Shown piece after piece: positions 18,708 through 27,707 of a stretch of DNA of 64,000 bases. The position numbers and the translations under genes are program-made. The DNA is taken from contig JAVBLO010000054.1 in the NCBI GenBank assembly GCA_031553415.1, forward strand, positions 15,631 to 79,630. Reading direction: 5' to 3'. Below the pieces are notes generated by a model. That model had not been told where the DNA came from and did no database searches. It saw only the letters and a list, made by a program, of their open reading frames with translations. Position 1 is the stretch's first letter; each line of letters starts with the position of its first letter. This stretch comes from JAIRVZ01 sp031553415. GTDB taxonomy: Bacteria; Bacteroidota; Bacteroidia; Bacteroidales; Azobacteroidaceae.

Positions 18708-18766
18708 GAGGTTGTCTCAAAAGGTGCCGTTGGGCGCGCTGTCATTCAGGCTTTTGAGACAACCTC
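18708..18766 (-). repeat. Hairpin between the DUF3823 gene and the GH43 gene (GAGACAACC palindrome)
   Basis: Perfect 16-bp inverted repeat GAGGTTGTCTCAAAAG (18708-18723) and CTTTTGAGACAACCTC (18751-18766) around a 27-nt loop. It lies inside the PUL operon, 15 bp from the GH43 ATG and 10 bp from the DUF3823 stop. Hairpins with similar GAGACAACCTC arms are, to my knowledge, widespread in Bacteroidetes genomes. The downstream run (TTAATATTTATT) is a poor U-tract, so it may act as a partial terminator or as an mRNA-processing/stability barrier. That would lower expression of the two enzyme genes relative to susCD. Confidence 0.75.
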
Positions 18767-18776
18767 GTTTTGTTGC

Positions 18777-19511
18777 TTACGGAACAGGTAATTTCACGAT
18801 GGTCGTATAATTATACTTTTTGTAAGTGTCGTTGCAACACACCCCAACTCGCACATACACATTTGTTTTATAGTACTTTAACTTTTTCGATTTCAGAACA
18901 ATAGTTGTATATTCCTGGGCGTTTGTTACCGTAACCGTGCCACTTATCAAATCGCTGTAATAGTTGTTATTTCCAACATATTGATTAGACGAAATACACA
19001 GCCGGGCATTCAGTAAGTCGGGCATAAATTCTCCATCTTTGGCATTGCGAACAAAGCTGATAGAGGCTTCCACGCAACTGTCGGCAGTAAGATACGGCTC
19101 ATCCACCCAATTCACATCAAGATAGGGTATTACTACAAAATCTTTGGTTACGCTTCCATTAATCTTAATGGTGTCGCTTTTGCCATAAGGATAAAATGCT
19201 CCTTCGATAGGCAGCATACGGTATGTTCCCGAAAAAATCTTGGTGTTGGTATACGTGCCATCTATTTTCACATTCAGGTATCTTGGAGTAACAACAATAC
19301 TTGTATCGCCATTTGCCCAACTGAGTTCATCCATTTGGATGCGCATATTGCTCGCTCCCGGCTCGGTGCGAAGCAAATCTCCATTGTGGTCGAGAATCCG
19401 TCCTGTAATTTGAGCATTGGGACCGTCGTAATTGTCTATTTCACATGAGTAAAAGCAAAAAAAACTGATACTCAATAAAATAATGCTTATTATATTTTTC
19501 ATTCTGATCAT
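18777..19511 (-). CDS. DUF3823-type surface lipoprotein of the PUL
   Basis: 244 residues with a signal peptide ending in a lipobox (FCFYSC, Cys23), so lipidated and probably surface-exposed. The body matches the DUF3823 pattern: ITGRILDHNGDLLRTEPG near the N-terminus and PRYLNVKIDGTYTNTKIFSGTYRMLPIEGAFYP in the middle. This family is found directly after SusD in many Bacteroidetes loci and has an Ig-like/transthyretin-like beta fold. It is thought to assist glycan binding, as SusE/F do. Two adjacent ATGs (19511 and 19502) are possible starts. Confidence 0.85.
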   Translation of the reverse strand: MIRMKNIISIILLSISFFCFYSCEIDNYDGPNAQITGRILDHNGDLLRTEPGASNMRIQMDELSWANGDTSIVVTPRYLNVKIDGTYTNTKIFSGTYRMLPIEGAFYPYGKSDTIKINGSVTKDFVVIPYLDVNWVDEPYLTADSCVEASISFVRNAKDGEFMPDLLNARLCISSNQYVGNNNYYSDLISGTVTVTNAQEYTTIVLKSKKLKYYKTNVYVRVGVCCNDTYKKYNYTTIVKLPVP

Positions 19512-19538
19512 GAATTATAATTTAATATCCTGTTTATT

Positions 19539-21572
19539 TTAATATTGGTTGTTCTGTTTGAGCAGCGGATTTGTTTTCAATTGCCCTGACGGTATCGCTT
19601 CGTAATAATACTTTGTGGCAAAAGTGCAAGCATTGTTAGCTTTTTCACATACCCGGGTGTCGTATATATACTTTCCTTCAGGATTGCTGTATTCGTTGAG
19701 TACGGCATTTTTAGAAAACAGGAAAGGGTTAATCATACGCCTGCGATAATCATAAATTTGTTTGTCGAAAGTAAACCAGCGGCGCAAATCCCAATACAGT
19801 TTATGTTCAAAAGCCAATTCTTTGTAACGCTCTACACGGATAAGCTGCAAACCCCGGTTTGGAGCCATTACAAAACCACCTGTCCCTTGTTTCCTTAAGT
19901 TGGCGGCATCTGTCGAAAGGTCTGCCGGCGAGGTGAGCAAATTTGCTCCCGCACGTGTCCGTATTTTATTGATGCATTCGTAAGCATCGGTTTGCATGTC
20001 TGCTCCAGAATACATTGTTACTCCATTTTGGGCTAATTCGAGAGCTGCTTCGGCTCTATTCAACAAAACTTCGGCATAACGAATATCTATCCATGTTGAA
20101 GTAGAAGTGTGTAACGTTGTTGTTGAAGGCGTGAGGTTGGGATTTAACCATTTGCGTCCCATAAATCCTGTATAATTGTCGCCGCTTCCGGTGGTGTTAG
20201 CAGGCCCGTCAAGGCCGTTAGGATTGATTTTTACACCTGTCGAAGTTTCATAAGGAGTTTGCATCAAGTATTTGTCGGTAGAAGTTACCACGTTTGCACG
20301 GAAAAATCCTGCACCATAAGCAGTTGTTGTACTTCCGTCGTCGGCTACAAACTTGGTGATCGGGGTGGAAGGGTCAACGGTTTCCTTAATTACGCCTCTG
20401 CGAACATCTAACTGTATACCTTTGAACACATCTCCCGGCAAAATGATTGAACCTTTCAAGCGCGGTTCAGCATTCGCAAAAAGCGCATAAGGTGAATCGT
20501 AAACAACGTAATAGTTGGAAGCATCGGTGGTTTTCATCCAACCGGTAGCAGGGTCAATGGGCAGACCGTCGAAAAGCTCCACCCAATCGAGCGTAACACC
20601 GAAACGTCCCCCGTAAGTCGAAGCCATACGTGCGGGCGAATAAACGCAGTCGTAACTGTGAGTATAATCTTTCAACTGATATTGGCGGATCAAAATGGAT
20701 TCGGGTGAATTGTCGGCTTTAACGAACACATTAGCAAAACCCAAATCGGCAGTACCAGCCTCCTGATACAAACTGTACCCACCTTCTTCCACTACTTTTG
20801 CCGCATCGTAAGCCTGTTGAAAATAATCGTTGGCGCGTTCTTCCGGAATACCGCAGAGCATTACATCGTCGACCGTATATTTATAATTCCCACCATAACG
20901 GGCAATAGCTCCGGCAAAAATGGCCACACGCGATTTGAATGCTGCCGCAACGTATTTATTGGCACGTCCACTTACTTTTGATGCAGACATATTTTCGATG
21001 GCGTAGTCCAAATCTTCAAGCATAAAGTCGTAAGATTCTTCACAACTCGAACGGGCAATCCACAACGAACTCGGGTCGCCGTCCTCCAAATATTGTACTT
21101 CCTTAACAAGTGGTACTCCTCCGTAACGTTTTACCAAGGCAAAATAGGTATAAGCCCGGATAAAACGCGCTTCGGCAATCCAGTTTTCGGCTTCCGAAAG
21201 GATACCTATATAGTCCGGCAGGTCTTTGAGTAAGTCATTCACATTGCGAATAATCTGATAACCGTCCGAGTAATAACCGGTTGTATGTATGTACATTCCG
21301 GGATTGTTTCCATGGACTGTTTCACCTGTAGCAAGTTGAGGCCAGGAAATGTTATTCCACATATAGTAGCCTTCATGGTCTAACATAGTGCCGCTTACGT
21401 TAAAATCTTCCATAGGCAAGCGGTTATATAGTCCTGCCATATAGGCACGCATTCCGTTTTCATTGTAAACATCCTCTTTTGTCAGAATATTTTTGGGTGG
21501 TATATCAAGCGAGTCGATACATGAAACCATTCCGACTGATAGCACTATTATTAAATATATTATTTTTTTCAT
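19539..21572 (-). CDS. susD: SusD/RagB-family outer-membrane glycan-binding lipoprotein
   Basis: 677 residues with a lipobox at Cys18 (VGMVSC) and the SusD-like N-terminus SLDIPPKNILTKEDVYNENGMRAYMAGLYNRL. The TPR-containing middle part follows (EARFIRAYTYFALVKRYGGVPLV). The C-terminal RagB/SusD domain includes DIRYAEVLLNRAEAALEL and RYKELAFEHKLYWDLRRW. SusD forms the lid of the SusC transporter and captures the oligosaccharide at the cell surface. At 677 residues it is larger than the typical 500-600, indicating extra loops in the ligand-binding face. It lies 20 bp downstream of susC. Confidence 0.95.
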   Translation of the reverse strand: MKKIIYLIIVLSVGMVSCIDSLDIPPKNILTKEDVYNENGMRAYMAGLYNRLPMEDFNVSGTMLDHEGYYMWNNISWPQLATGETVHGNNPGMYIHTTGYYSDGYQIIRNVNDLLKDLPDYIGILSEAENWIAEARFIRAYTYFALVKRYGGVPLVKEVQYLEDGDPSSLWIARSSCEESYDFMLEDLDYAIENMSASKVSGRANKYVAAAFKSRVAIFAGAIARYGGNYKYTVDDVMLCGIPEERANDYFQQAYDAAKVVEEGGYSLYQEAGTADLGFANVFVKADNSPESILIRQYQLKDYTHSYDCVYSPARMASTYGGRFGVTLDWVELFDGLPIDPATGWMKTTDASNYYVVYDSPYALFANAEPRLKGSIILPGDVFKGIQLDVRRGVIKETVDPSTPITKFVADDGSTTTAYGAGFFRANVVTSTDKYLMQTPYETSTGVKINPNGLDGPANTTGSGDNYTGFMGRKWLNPNLTPSTTTLHTSTSTWIDIRYAEVLLNRAEAALELAQNGVTMYSGADMQTDAYECINKIRTRAGANLLTSPADLSTDAANLRKQGTGGFVMAPNRGLQLIRVERYKELAFEHKLYWDLRRWFTFDKQIYDYRRRMINPFLFSKNAVLNEYSNPEGKYIYDTRVCEKANNACTFATKYYYEAIPSGQLKTNPLLKQNNQY

Positions 21573-21592
21573 GTTTGCTTCTAATTACGTTA

Positions 21593-24500
21593 TTAAATCT
21601 CAATGTTCAAACCAAAGTTGATCGTCCTGTTTAACGGATACATTTGCCCATACAATTCGGTAGGACGTTCCGGGTCAAGACCTTTTACTCCTGTTATGGT
21701 AAACAGGTTATAGCCATTCACGTAAACTCTCACATTTGAAATACCAATTTTATTGAGCAACTCCCGTGGAATAGTGTAACCTAATTCAACACTTTTCAGG
21801 CGCAGATACGCTCCGTTTTGCATGCCGGCTGTGGAATTGACATCAATTGCCCTGCCACCGTATGGGTAATATCCCGAAATCCACTCATTACTCGGGTCGA
21901 AGGGGTCTTTGTGCGTATCGACAGGATGCCAGCGGTCGAGTAGCATTTCTACAGCATTTCCGCCCCACATCAACGGCGAAGCAAGCTGTTCACCGTAAGC
22001 AACGTTACTCATTGCCGAGCCTTGTAAAAGCAAACTCAAATCGAATCCTTTATACTGTCCACTGAAAGTCAAGCCGAAGTTCATCAGCGGATAATTACGT
22101 TTATCCCGCAAGTCTGCTGCACTTGCATTGGAAATGGTTCCAATCGGATGGTTATCGTTGTCGTCAACTACACCATCACTGTTCCAGTCTTCGTAGTAAT
22201 AATCGCCCGGAAGCACATCTATGCCCACATTTGTTGGAAAAGTGGCAATCTGTTCGTAACTTCCATACTGTCCTAACGCTTTTTTTCCAAACCAGATATC
22301 ATTGTAGCGGTTCAGTTTACTGTTGCGCCAGTTATCATACGAGTTGCCAAACGGTGAGCCTTCAGCGTAAATAACCATGGTGCGCGTCATGGCAAGGTTT
22401 CCTGTAAGACTGTACGAAAAGTCTCCGATTTTGTTCCTGTGGCGCAATTCGATTTCAAAACCTTTGGTGCGATCGCTGTTCAGGTTTTCCTGCGGCATCT
22501 TTGATCCGTAGGTTCCGGGTAACGATACCTGACGGTCGGCAAGCAAGCCGTCCCTGTTTCGTTGGAAGAGGTCTAACGAAAAGCCGAATAAACCTTTGAA
22601 CATGTCGGCATCAAGACCTATATTAGCAGTTTTCGAAGTAAACCATGTTATGTTGGGATTATCCGCTACGCGGAATCCTAAAGCGTTAATCATCTCACCG
22701 CCGAACATATAGCCAACAGGAAAACCGTCGTTCCCAAAACGGTTGTTTCCCACCGCAATCGGATAATCATACCCTGTAACCCATTGATATTCAAGTGCGC
22801 TGTCATCTCCCAAAACCCCATACGAACCTCTCAGTTTCAGGTTTTGGATAAATGCAAGATTGTCTTTGATAAAAGATTCTTCAGACATGCGCCAACCGAG
22901 TGATCCACCGGGGAAAAATCCCCATTGTTTTGCGGGTGCGAATCTTGAAGAGCCATCGCGGCGGAAACTGAATTCTGCCAGATACTTTCCGGCATAATCG
23001 TAATTCAAACGCCCGACGATACCTTTCACTACATAGTCGGTTATACCTCCCGTGTTGGCAGTTCCCACCTGATTTAAGGTATTTCCTGCATACAGGTACG
23101 GAATAGGAATATCGAATTCACGGTAGGCGTACAGGTTGTCGCCCGAGCTGCGGCTTTCTTCGTAAAGCAAGAGTGCATTAACGTGGTGCTTACCGGCAAA
23201 AGTGTTGTCATAATTAATCGAGGCCTGCCACAGATGCGTTTGTCCCAGACCCATAGAACGTGCGAGATCGGTCGGAGCATTTTCGATATACGGTGTATAC
23301 ACATCCTTCGCACCGTTATATTCATATACATTATATTCTTTACGGAAAGTGCTGTTATCGGTCAAATTCATATCATAAGCATACAATCCTTTGAGCTGCA
23401 ATCCTTTGACGTATGGAATATCGTAAGTAACCGTTCCGCTCGACTGGAATATTTTGCGGTTGTTATCTACAAAACCGGATATGTCGGCATCGCTGATAGC
23501 CACCACATTGGGAACTCCGGTGGAACGTTGCAGATAGTCGGGATTGTTGTTTGCGTAAATAAAGTCGTTGGGTATCGAGCGCCACAAGTAACCGTAAATT
23601 TCAAAAGTATTGGCTAACGGGCGGTGTTTATTGTCCATTATCCCATTGATGTTCAAAGATACATTCAGATTTTTGGTGATTTGGGCATTGATATTGGAGC
23701 GCAGGTTAAAACGCTCATAGTTCAGATCGCCACTACGGAAAAAACCGTCCTGCTTTGAGTAGCCGAAGTTTACAAAATAATCAACCTTGTCACTACCTCC
23801 GCTAAAATTGAGATCCTGTTGCATTTGAGCAGCGGTATTAGTCAGCACGGCATCGTACCAGTCGCTCGATTTCAGCATTCCGTTGCGGTATTGATCAATC
23901 TGTTCATCGGTATAAGTGAGTTGCGGATTGGTTAAACTTCGCATAGTGGTAGTATTGAACAGTGTCATTCTATCGACAGCTCCTACCGGTTTCAATAAAT
24001 CAGCTGGAGTTTGAAGGCCGTAGAACATCGAATAGTTGATTTTGTTTTTACCCTTCGTGCCTCTTTTTGTAGTAACAAGTACTACCCCGTTTGCAGCTTT
24101 TACTCCGTAAACGGCAGCCGAAGCATCTTTCAATACCGATACATTTTCGATTTCTTCGGGTGAAAGGCGGGCAAAAATATCCTGACCACGTGGCACGCCA
24201 TCAATAATAATAAGCGGTGTACCAAAACCGCGAATATCAAACTGGTTGTTAAATTCGCCGGGCTCGGAAGTTTTTTGAATCACGCGCACTCCCGGCACTT
24301 TACCGGTCAACATATTTTGCGCGTTCATGTTTTTAGTAATTATTAATTCTTTATTTCCGATCGCTGCAACGGAACCTGTTATCGAACCTTTTTTTTGTGT
24401 ACCGTAACCGACAACAACTACTTCTTCCAGGTTCTGAATATCTTCCTGCAAAACAATGTCGTAAAAATCTTTTTCACCTACTTCTACTCTTTGGGTCAAA

Positions 24501-24781
24501 TAACCGAGATATGAGATTCTCAGTGTTGCTTTAGGTGCTACTTCCAAGGTAAACTTTCCATCCATATCGGTGATAGTACCTGCTCTGCTTCCGCTTGTAA
24601 CTACACTTGCACCAATGATTTCAGTTCCCGTTTCGTCAACAACTTTCCCGGAAATTTTTTTTGTGTTCTGGGCGCTCACAGTTTGAATACTCAAGATGCA
24701 AATTAATGCCGTTAAACAAACTGTTCGAAATGTTTCTCTTCGAAACTTCCTTCGTGTTTTTCCAAATAAACTAATGTTCAT
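21593..24781 (-). CDS. susC: SusC/RagA-family TonB-dependent outer-membrane glycan transporter
   Basis: 1062 residues. A signal peptide (to about residue 38) is followed by a carboxypeptidase-regulatory-like domain (KISGKVVDETGTEIIGASVV, about 42-120). A TonB box/plug follows (VVVGYGTQKKGSITGSVAAI, with FDIRGFGTPLIIIDGVPRG), then the 22-stranded barrel ending in TINFGLNIEI. It imports the oligosaccharides captured by the neighbouring SusD using TonB energy. It is the first gene of the susC-susD-DUF3823-GH43-GH63 operon. No extra N-terminal STN domain is present, so anti-sigma signalling is unlikely. Regulation probably comes from the SARP-like regulator next door. Confidence 0.96.
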   Translation of the reverse strand: MNISLFGKTRRKFRRETFRTVCLTALICILSIQTVSAQNTKKISGKVVDETGTEIIGASVVTSGSRAGTITDMDGKFTLEVAPKATLRISYLGYLTQRVEVGEKDFYDIVLQEDIQNLEEVVVVGYGTQKKGSITGSVAAIGNKELIITKNMNAQNMLTGKVPGVRVIQKTSEPGEFNNQFDIRGFGTPLIIIDGVPRGQDIFARLSPEEIENVSVLKDASAAVYGVKAANGVVLVTTKRGTKGKNKINYSMFYGLQTPADLLKPVGAVDRMTLFNTTTMRSLTNPQLTYTDEQIDQYRNGMLKSSDWYDAVLTNTAAQMQQDLNFSGGSDKVDYFVNFGYSKQDGFFRSGDLNYERFNLRSNINAQITKNLNVSLNINGIMDNKHRPLANTFEIYGYLWRSIPNDFIYANNNPDYLQRSTGVPNVVAISDADISGFVDNNRKIFQSSGTVTYDIPYVKGLQLKGLYAYDMNLTDNSTFRKEYNVYEYNGAKDVYTPYIENAPTDLARSMGLGQTHLWQASINYDNTFAGKHHVNALLLYEESRSSGDNLYAYREFDIPIPYLYAGNTLNQVGTANTGGITDYVVKGIVGRLNYDYAGKYLAEFSFRRDGSSRFAPAKQWGFFPGGSLGWRMSEESFIKDNLAFIQNLKLRGSYGVLGDDSALEYQWVTGYDYPIAVGNNRFGNDGFPVGYMFGGEMINALGFRVADNPNITWFTSKTANIGLDADMFKGLFGFSLDLFQRNRDGLLADRQVSLPGTYGSKMPQENLNSDRTKGFEIELRHRNKIGDFSYSLTGNLAMTRTMVIYAEGSPFGNSYDNWRNSKLNRYNDIWFGKKALGQYGSYEQIATFPTNVGIDVLPGDYYYEDWNSDGVVDDNDNHPIGTISNASAADLRDKRNYPLMNFGLTFSGQYKGFDLSLLLQGSAMSNVAYGEQLASPLMWGGNAVEMLLDRWHPVDTHKDPFDPSNEWISGYYPYGGRAIDVNSTAGMQNGAYLRLKSVELGYTIPRELLNKIGISNVRVYVNGYNLFTITGVKGLDPERPTELYGQMYPLNRTINFGLNIEI

Positions 24782-24837
24782 AAATGTTGTTTTCTATATT
24801 AATACTATTAAAGTTAGAGCGAATATCAAATTGGACA

Positions 24838-24886
24838 CAAATATCAGGTGTCGTCTTTAATATCCGCATTAATTAATCATTAATTA
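24838..24886 (-). promoter_or_regulatory. susC promoter with candidate operator (TTAAT repeats 11 bp apart)
   Basis: The -7 candidate is GATATTTG (24838-24845, minus strand), one mismatch from TAnnTTTG, as expected for an activator-dependent promoter. Plus-strand TTAAT occurs at 24869-24873 and 24880-24884, eleven bp apart, within ATTAATTA at 24868-24875 and 24879-24886. The 18-bp stretch 24869-24886 matches 31083-31100 upstream of the esterase gene at 16 of 18 positions, and both lie 23 bp from their -7 box. Direct repeats with an 11-bp period next to the promoter are the known binding mode of SARP activators, and a SARP-like regulator is encoded immediately upstream. Confidence 0.6.
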
Positions 24887-24933
24887 GGGAGAAACTTTCG
24901 ACTTGCTAAAGAAAAAAACAGGGAGACCAAGTA

Positions 24934-27516
24934 CTACCCACCTATTATTTGGTCAAACGAATATTTATAATCGGCGGCAAACCATGCAGTATATTCTTTC
25001 ACAAAAGTTGTATAAGTATTTTTAGCTAAACCATTTTTGCCCATTTTTACCAAAACGGAACATTTTAGTCTTAATGCATCCTCATTCAATGGGTCGTGTA
25101 TAAAAATGGTATTAGCCATATCTATATAAAGCGAATCGGAAAAATTGGTTTCTTTTTGAGTGATTAAAAGCAAGATTAAGTCAATGAGATCATTTGAAAA
25201 GTCGGACTTAAAACTGTCTACCCAGTCTATCCTTATGTTAGGCAAAAGTTCACCTTCCGACACTATGGATAATAATTTTTTTATGTCATTGATGTTTTTT
25301 CCCTTATTTTCTTTGATTTTCCGGATTAAAATTAATGCTTCATAATAATCGCAATAAATGTCGGGGCTAAATTCAACAGTCCAATACACTCCCTGCTTTA
25401 GAAACTTAACATCGCCCACCAGTTTCATTAGTTGCCGTATTTTACTCATAGCCACTCCACGATTATTATTGGCGCTTTCTTCTGTCATGTCGAACCACAA
25501 AATTTCTTTCAATTTTACAAATGAAATTCCTTTCCCATTTTTTATCGTATTTAACAAAACAAGTAGAAACAGGTTTTTGACTAAGGGTTTGAACTCTGCT
25601 GTCAAATCGTTTCCATCTTTATCAATAACCTGAAAACCGCCAAAGAGGGATATTGCCTGCTTTCGGACGGATTTGATGGTAGCTATGCCAGACGAATTTT
25701 CTGTATTGTTATCTGCGTCTGCAACATCATTACTTTGAATATCCACCTGCTCAATCGTCTTTCTTTTCTTCTTTTTGTAGAAAAGATAAAGGGAAACGGA
25801 AGCCAAAAGCCCCAAAACAGCAATAAGTATTATTCCAAAAAAATATTTTTTCGACTTTACCGGTTGATATAAATCGGCTTGCAATAGCGGTGGGTAAGAC
25901 AGGGAATAGATTGATATACTTGCTAATGAGTCCATTCCAATGGAAGAAGACATTAGTGCAAGTAATTTGTTGTTTGTTTTGTCTAAGAATAAATCCACAA
26001 ATGACCCCGCATCTTTAAATCCCAAAGGAATGGTATCTGCAAATATTTCGTATTTTGGTTCGGTCAATGAGAACTTATATAGCATAATGCTGGTATTAAA
26101 TTTCGTAAACGGGTAGCATAAAGCATAAAAGCAATTATTTGTCGTATCCACGATTAATGAATTTGATACTACAAAATTCTCTTCCGGAGTTTTCAGTGTC
26201 CATAGTTTTTTAGCCTCCATTGTTTCAATATCAATCGAATAGGCATCATAATAATGTTGTGGCGACAATTCCTGATTACCGCTCTTACTGCCATAACCTC
26301 CAAAATATAATAATTGACTGTTACTTATTACACCCAAGCCACTCAAATAGCGCGGTTCGATACTGTCGCCTGTCAGCACTTTCTCCGACCAGACATTTTC
26401 CGAAACATCATACATAAACACATCCCTTTTATACTTGTGGTGCCCATATCCTCCGAAAAGATATAGAGCATTGTTCTTAACCGAGAAATAACGGTTATGG
26501 TGCCAATAGTCGGAGTAATGGTTGTGAGGAGTAGTTTCTGCCCATTCTCTGGTTGCCCGATTAAACACAGCAAATTCGCGGGCATCCCCTTCTTTCACCA
26601 GGTTATAGGCATAATAGTTGGAATCTGCAGGATTATATATCATTTGATTAGCGTATCGGGGATACGAAAATTCTCTGTTAATAACCTCCTTTTTAAGCTG
26701 CCTGTCATTCATAGAAAAACTGTAAAAAGAATGTTGATCGGCAACAGCAATTACATTTTTGTCTGGATTATATGCTATATAAGGATTTAATTCACAGGTA
26801 AAAGTGCTCTCTTTTTTCCATCTTGTATTTTGGGTCAATATCCAGTCGGGGTTTTCGCATTTCGCAAAATGATTATTCAATTCATCAAAAACTCCACCCG
26901 AAGTATATTTCGACAATTTCCAACTGTATAAGGTTGTATTTCTGTTTTCAATTTTTATATCCTTAATGGTCATGTTAGGAACATCCACGGCCTGAGTTTC
27001 GGGGTAATTATTTTTCCCGAATACAATACGGACATCTTTGAAATTACGGACTTCAGGTAATTTCCAGTTCTGAGCCACATCTCCTATCCTGAATTTCAGT
27101 TCATCTTTTTGAATATTAACGTCCAATTGAATTTTCATCCAATGCTCCGGAACTAACGCCACTTCACTGAATGTTTTGCTAAAAATAATATCACCAAGTG
27201 AAGAAGAAAAAGATATGTTTTTATCGCCAAGTACAAAATCTATTTTGTTACCGTTTTTATCGATAATCCTAAAAACATATCCATACACCTGTACTTCTTT
27301 AAATTCAAATTTCACATCAAAACTGATAGAAAAACCTTCTGGAAACGAAAAAAAATCATCCGGAGACAGGTCTAAACTGGTACGCATTTCAGGTTCATAG
27401 CTATATGCGTGAAACTTTAAACCATATTGCAGCTCATGAGAGAAAACAGCCACAAACTGGAAAAAGAAAAATAAATAAAGTATGGTCCTTTTCTCTTTTA
27501 CATTCACAAATTTCAT
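24934..27516 (-). CDS. Membrane-spanning one-component regulator: kelch sensor outside, SARP-like DNA-binding domain inside
   Basis: 860 residues from the ATG at 27516; the -7 box at 27544-27551 rules out an upstream TTG. Signal/anchor at 10-28. Residues about 30-205 look like a concanavalin/LamG beta-sandwich (GFSISFDVKFEF, HWMKIQLDVNI). About 240-540 carry kelch-like repeats (NALYLFGGYGHHKYKRDVFMY, QLLYFGGYGSKSG). One membrane helix follows (about 553-577). Cytosolic residues 620-715 form a winged helix of the AfsR/DnrI/SARP type (ISLFGGFQVIDKDG, LKEILWFD, SKIRQLM). About 720-860 resemble a BTAD/TPR domain (HDPLNEDALRLKCSVLVKMG). I infer that it senses a glycan or periplasmic partner and activates the SusCD operon and the esterase gene. 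It is not an HTCS, SusR or ECF/anti-sigma system. Confidence 0.8.
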   Translation of the reverse strand: MKFVNVKEKRTILYLFFFFQFVAVFSHELQYGLKFHAYSYEPEMRTSLDLSPDDFFSFPEGFSISFDVKFEFKEVQVYGYVFRIIDKNGNKIDFVLGDKNISFSSSLGDIIFSKTFSEVALVPEHWMKIQLDVNIQKDELKFRIGDVAQNWKLPEVRNFKDVRIVFGKNNYPETQAVDVPNMTIKDIKIENRNTTLYSWKLSKYTSGGVFDELNNHFAKCENPDWILTQNTRWKKESTFTCELNPYIAYNPDKNVIAVADQHSFYSFSMNDRQLKKEVINREFSYPRYANQMIYNPADSNYYAYNLVKEGDAREFAVFNRATREWAETTPHNHYSDYWHHNRYFSVKNNALYLFGGYGHHKYKRDVFMYDVSENVWSEKVLTGDSIEPRYLSGLGVISNSQLLYFGGYGSKSGNQELSPQHYYDAYSIDIETMEAKKLWTLKTPEENFVVSNSLIVDTTNNCFYALCYPFTKFNTSIMLYKFSLTEPKYEIFADTIPLGFKDAGSFVDLFLDKTNNKLLALMSSSIGMDSLASISIYSLSYPPLLQADLYQPVKSKKYFFGIILIAVLGLLASVSLYLFYKKKKRKTIEQVDIQSNDVADADNNTENSSGIATIKSVRKQAISLFGGFQVIDKDGNDLTAEFKPLVKNLFLLVLLNTIKNGKGISFVKLKEILWFDMTEESANNNRGVAMSKIRQLMKLVGDVKFLKQGVYWTVEFSPDIYCDYYEALILIRKIKENKGKNINDIKKLLSIVSEGELLPNIRIDWVDSFKSDFSNDLIDLILLLITQKETNFSDSLYIDMANTIFIHDPLNEDALRLKCSVLVKMGKNGLAKNTYTTFVKEYTAWFAADYKYSFDQIIGG

Positions 27517-27543
27517 GGATTGTCGTTTTATCAAAATAATAAG

Positions 27544-27551
27544 CAAATTTA
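27544..27551 (-). promoter_or_regulatory. -7 box of the kelch-SARP regulator gene
   Basis: TAAATTTG on the minus strand, 27 bp upstream of the ATG at 27516. Two ATTAAT copies follow at 27556 and 27566 but with 10-bp spacing and only 4 bp from the -7 box. They therefore do not match the operator seen at the susC and esterase promoters. The 27552-27707 gap otherwise holds only a weak CTAC/GTAG hairpin near 27639-27662. Confidence 0.5.
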
Positions 27552-27707
27552 TTGTATTAATTTGGATTAATAATACTGTTCTCTCATTTTGTATATCATT
27601 TCAGAGAAACTGCAAAAGCAAAAACCACCCCCCTACTTAAATTACGTAGAGGAGTAGTTGAATATTGACAATATATAAGTTCACAAAATCGATAAAAATC
27701 GCTCTGA

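Noticed and set aside
18694..18720. TTG-started nine-codon extension of the GH43 gene
   Set aside because: It starts inside the hairpin; the ATG at 18693 begins a normal signal peptide.
18708..18766. Hairpin as terminal repeats of an intact insertion sequence
   Set aside because: Only 27 bp lie between the arms and there is no transposase; at most a small palindromic relic.
27556..27571. ATTAAT repeats next to the regulator's own -7 box as an autoregulatory operator
   Set aside because: Spacing is 10 bp rather than 11 and the distance to the -7 box is 4 bp rather than 23, so it does not match the two operator candidates.
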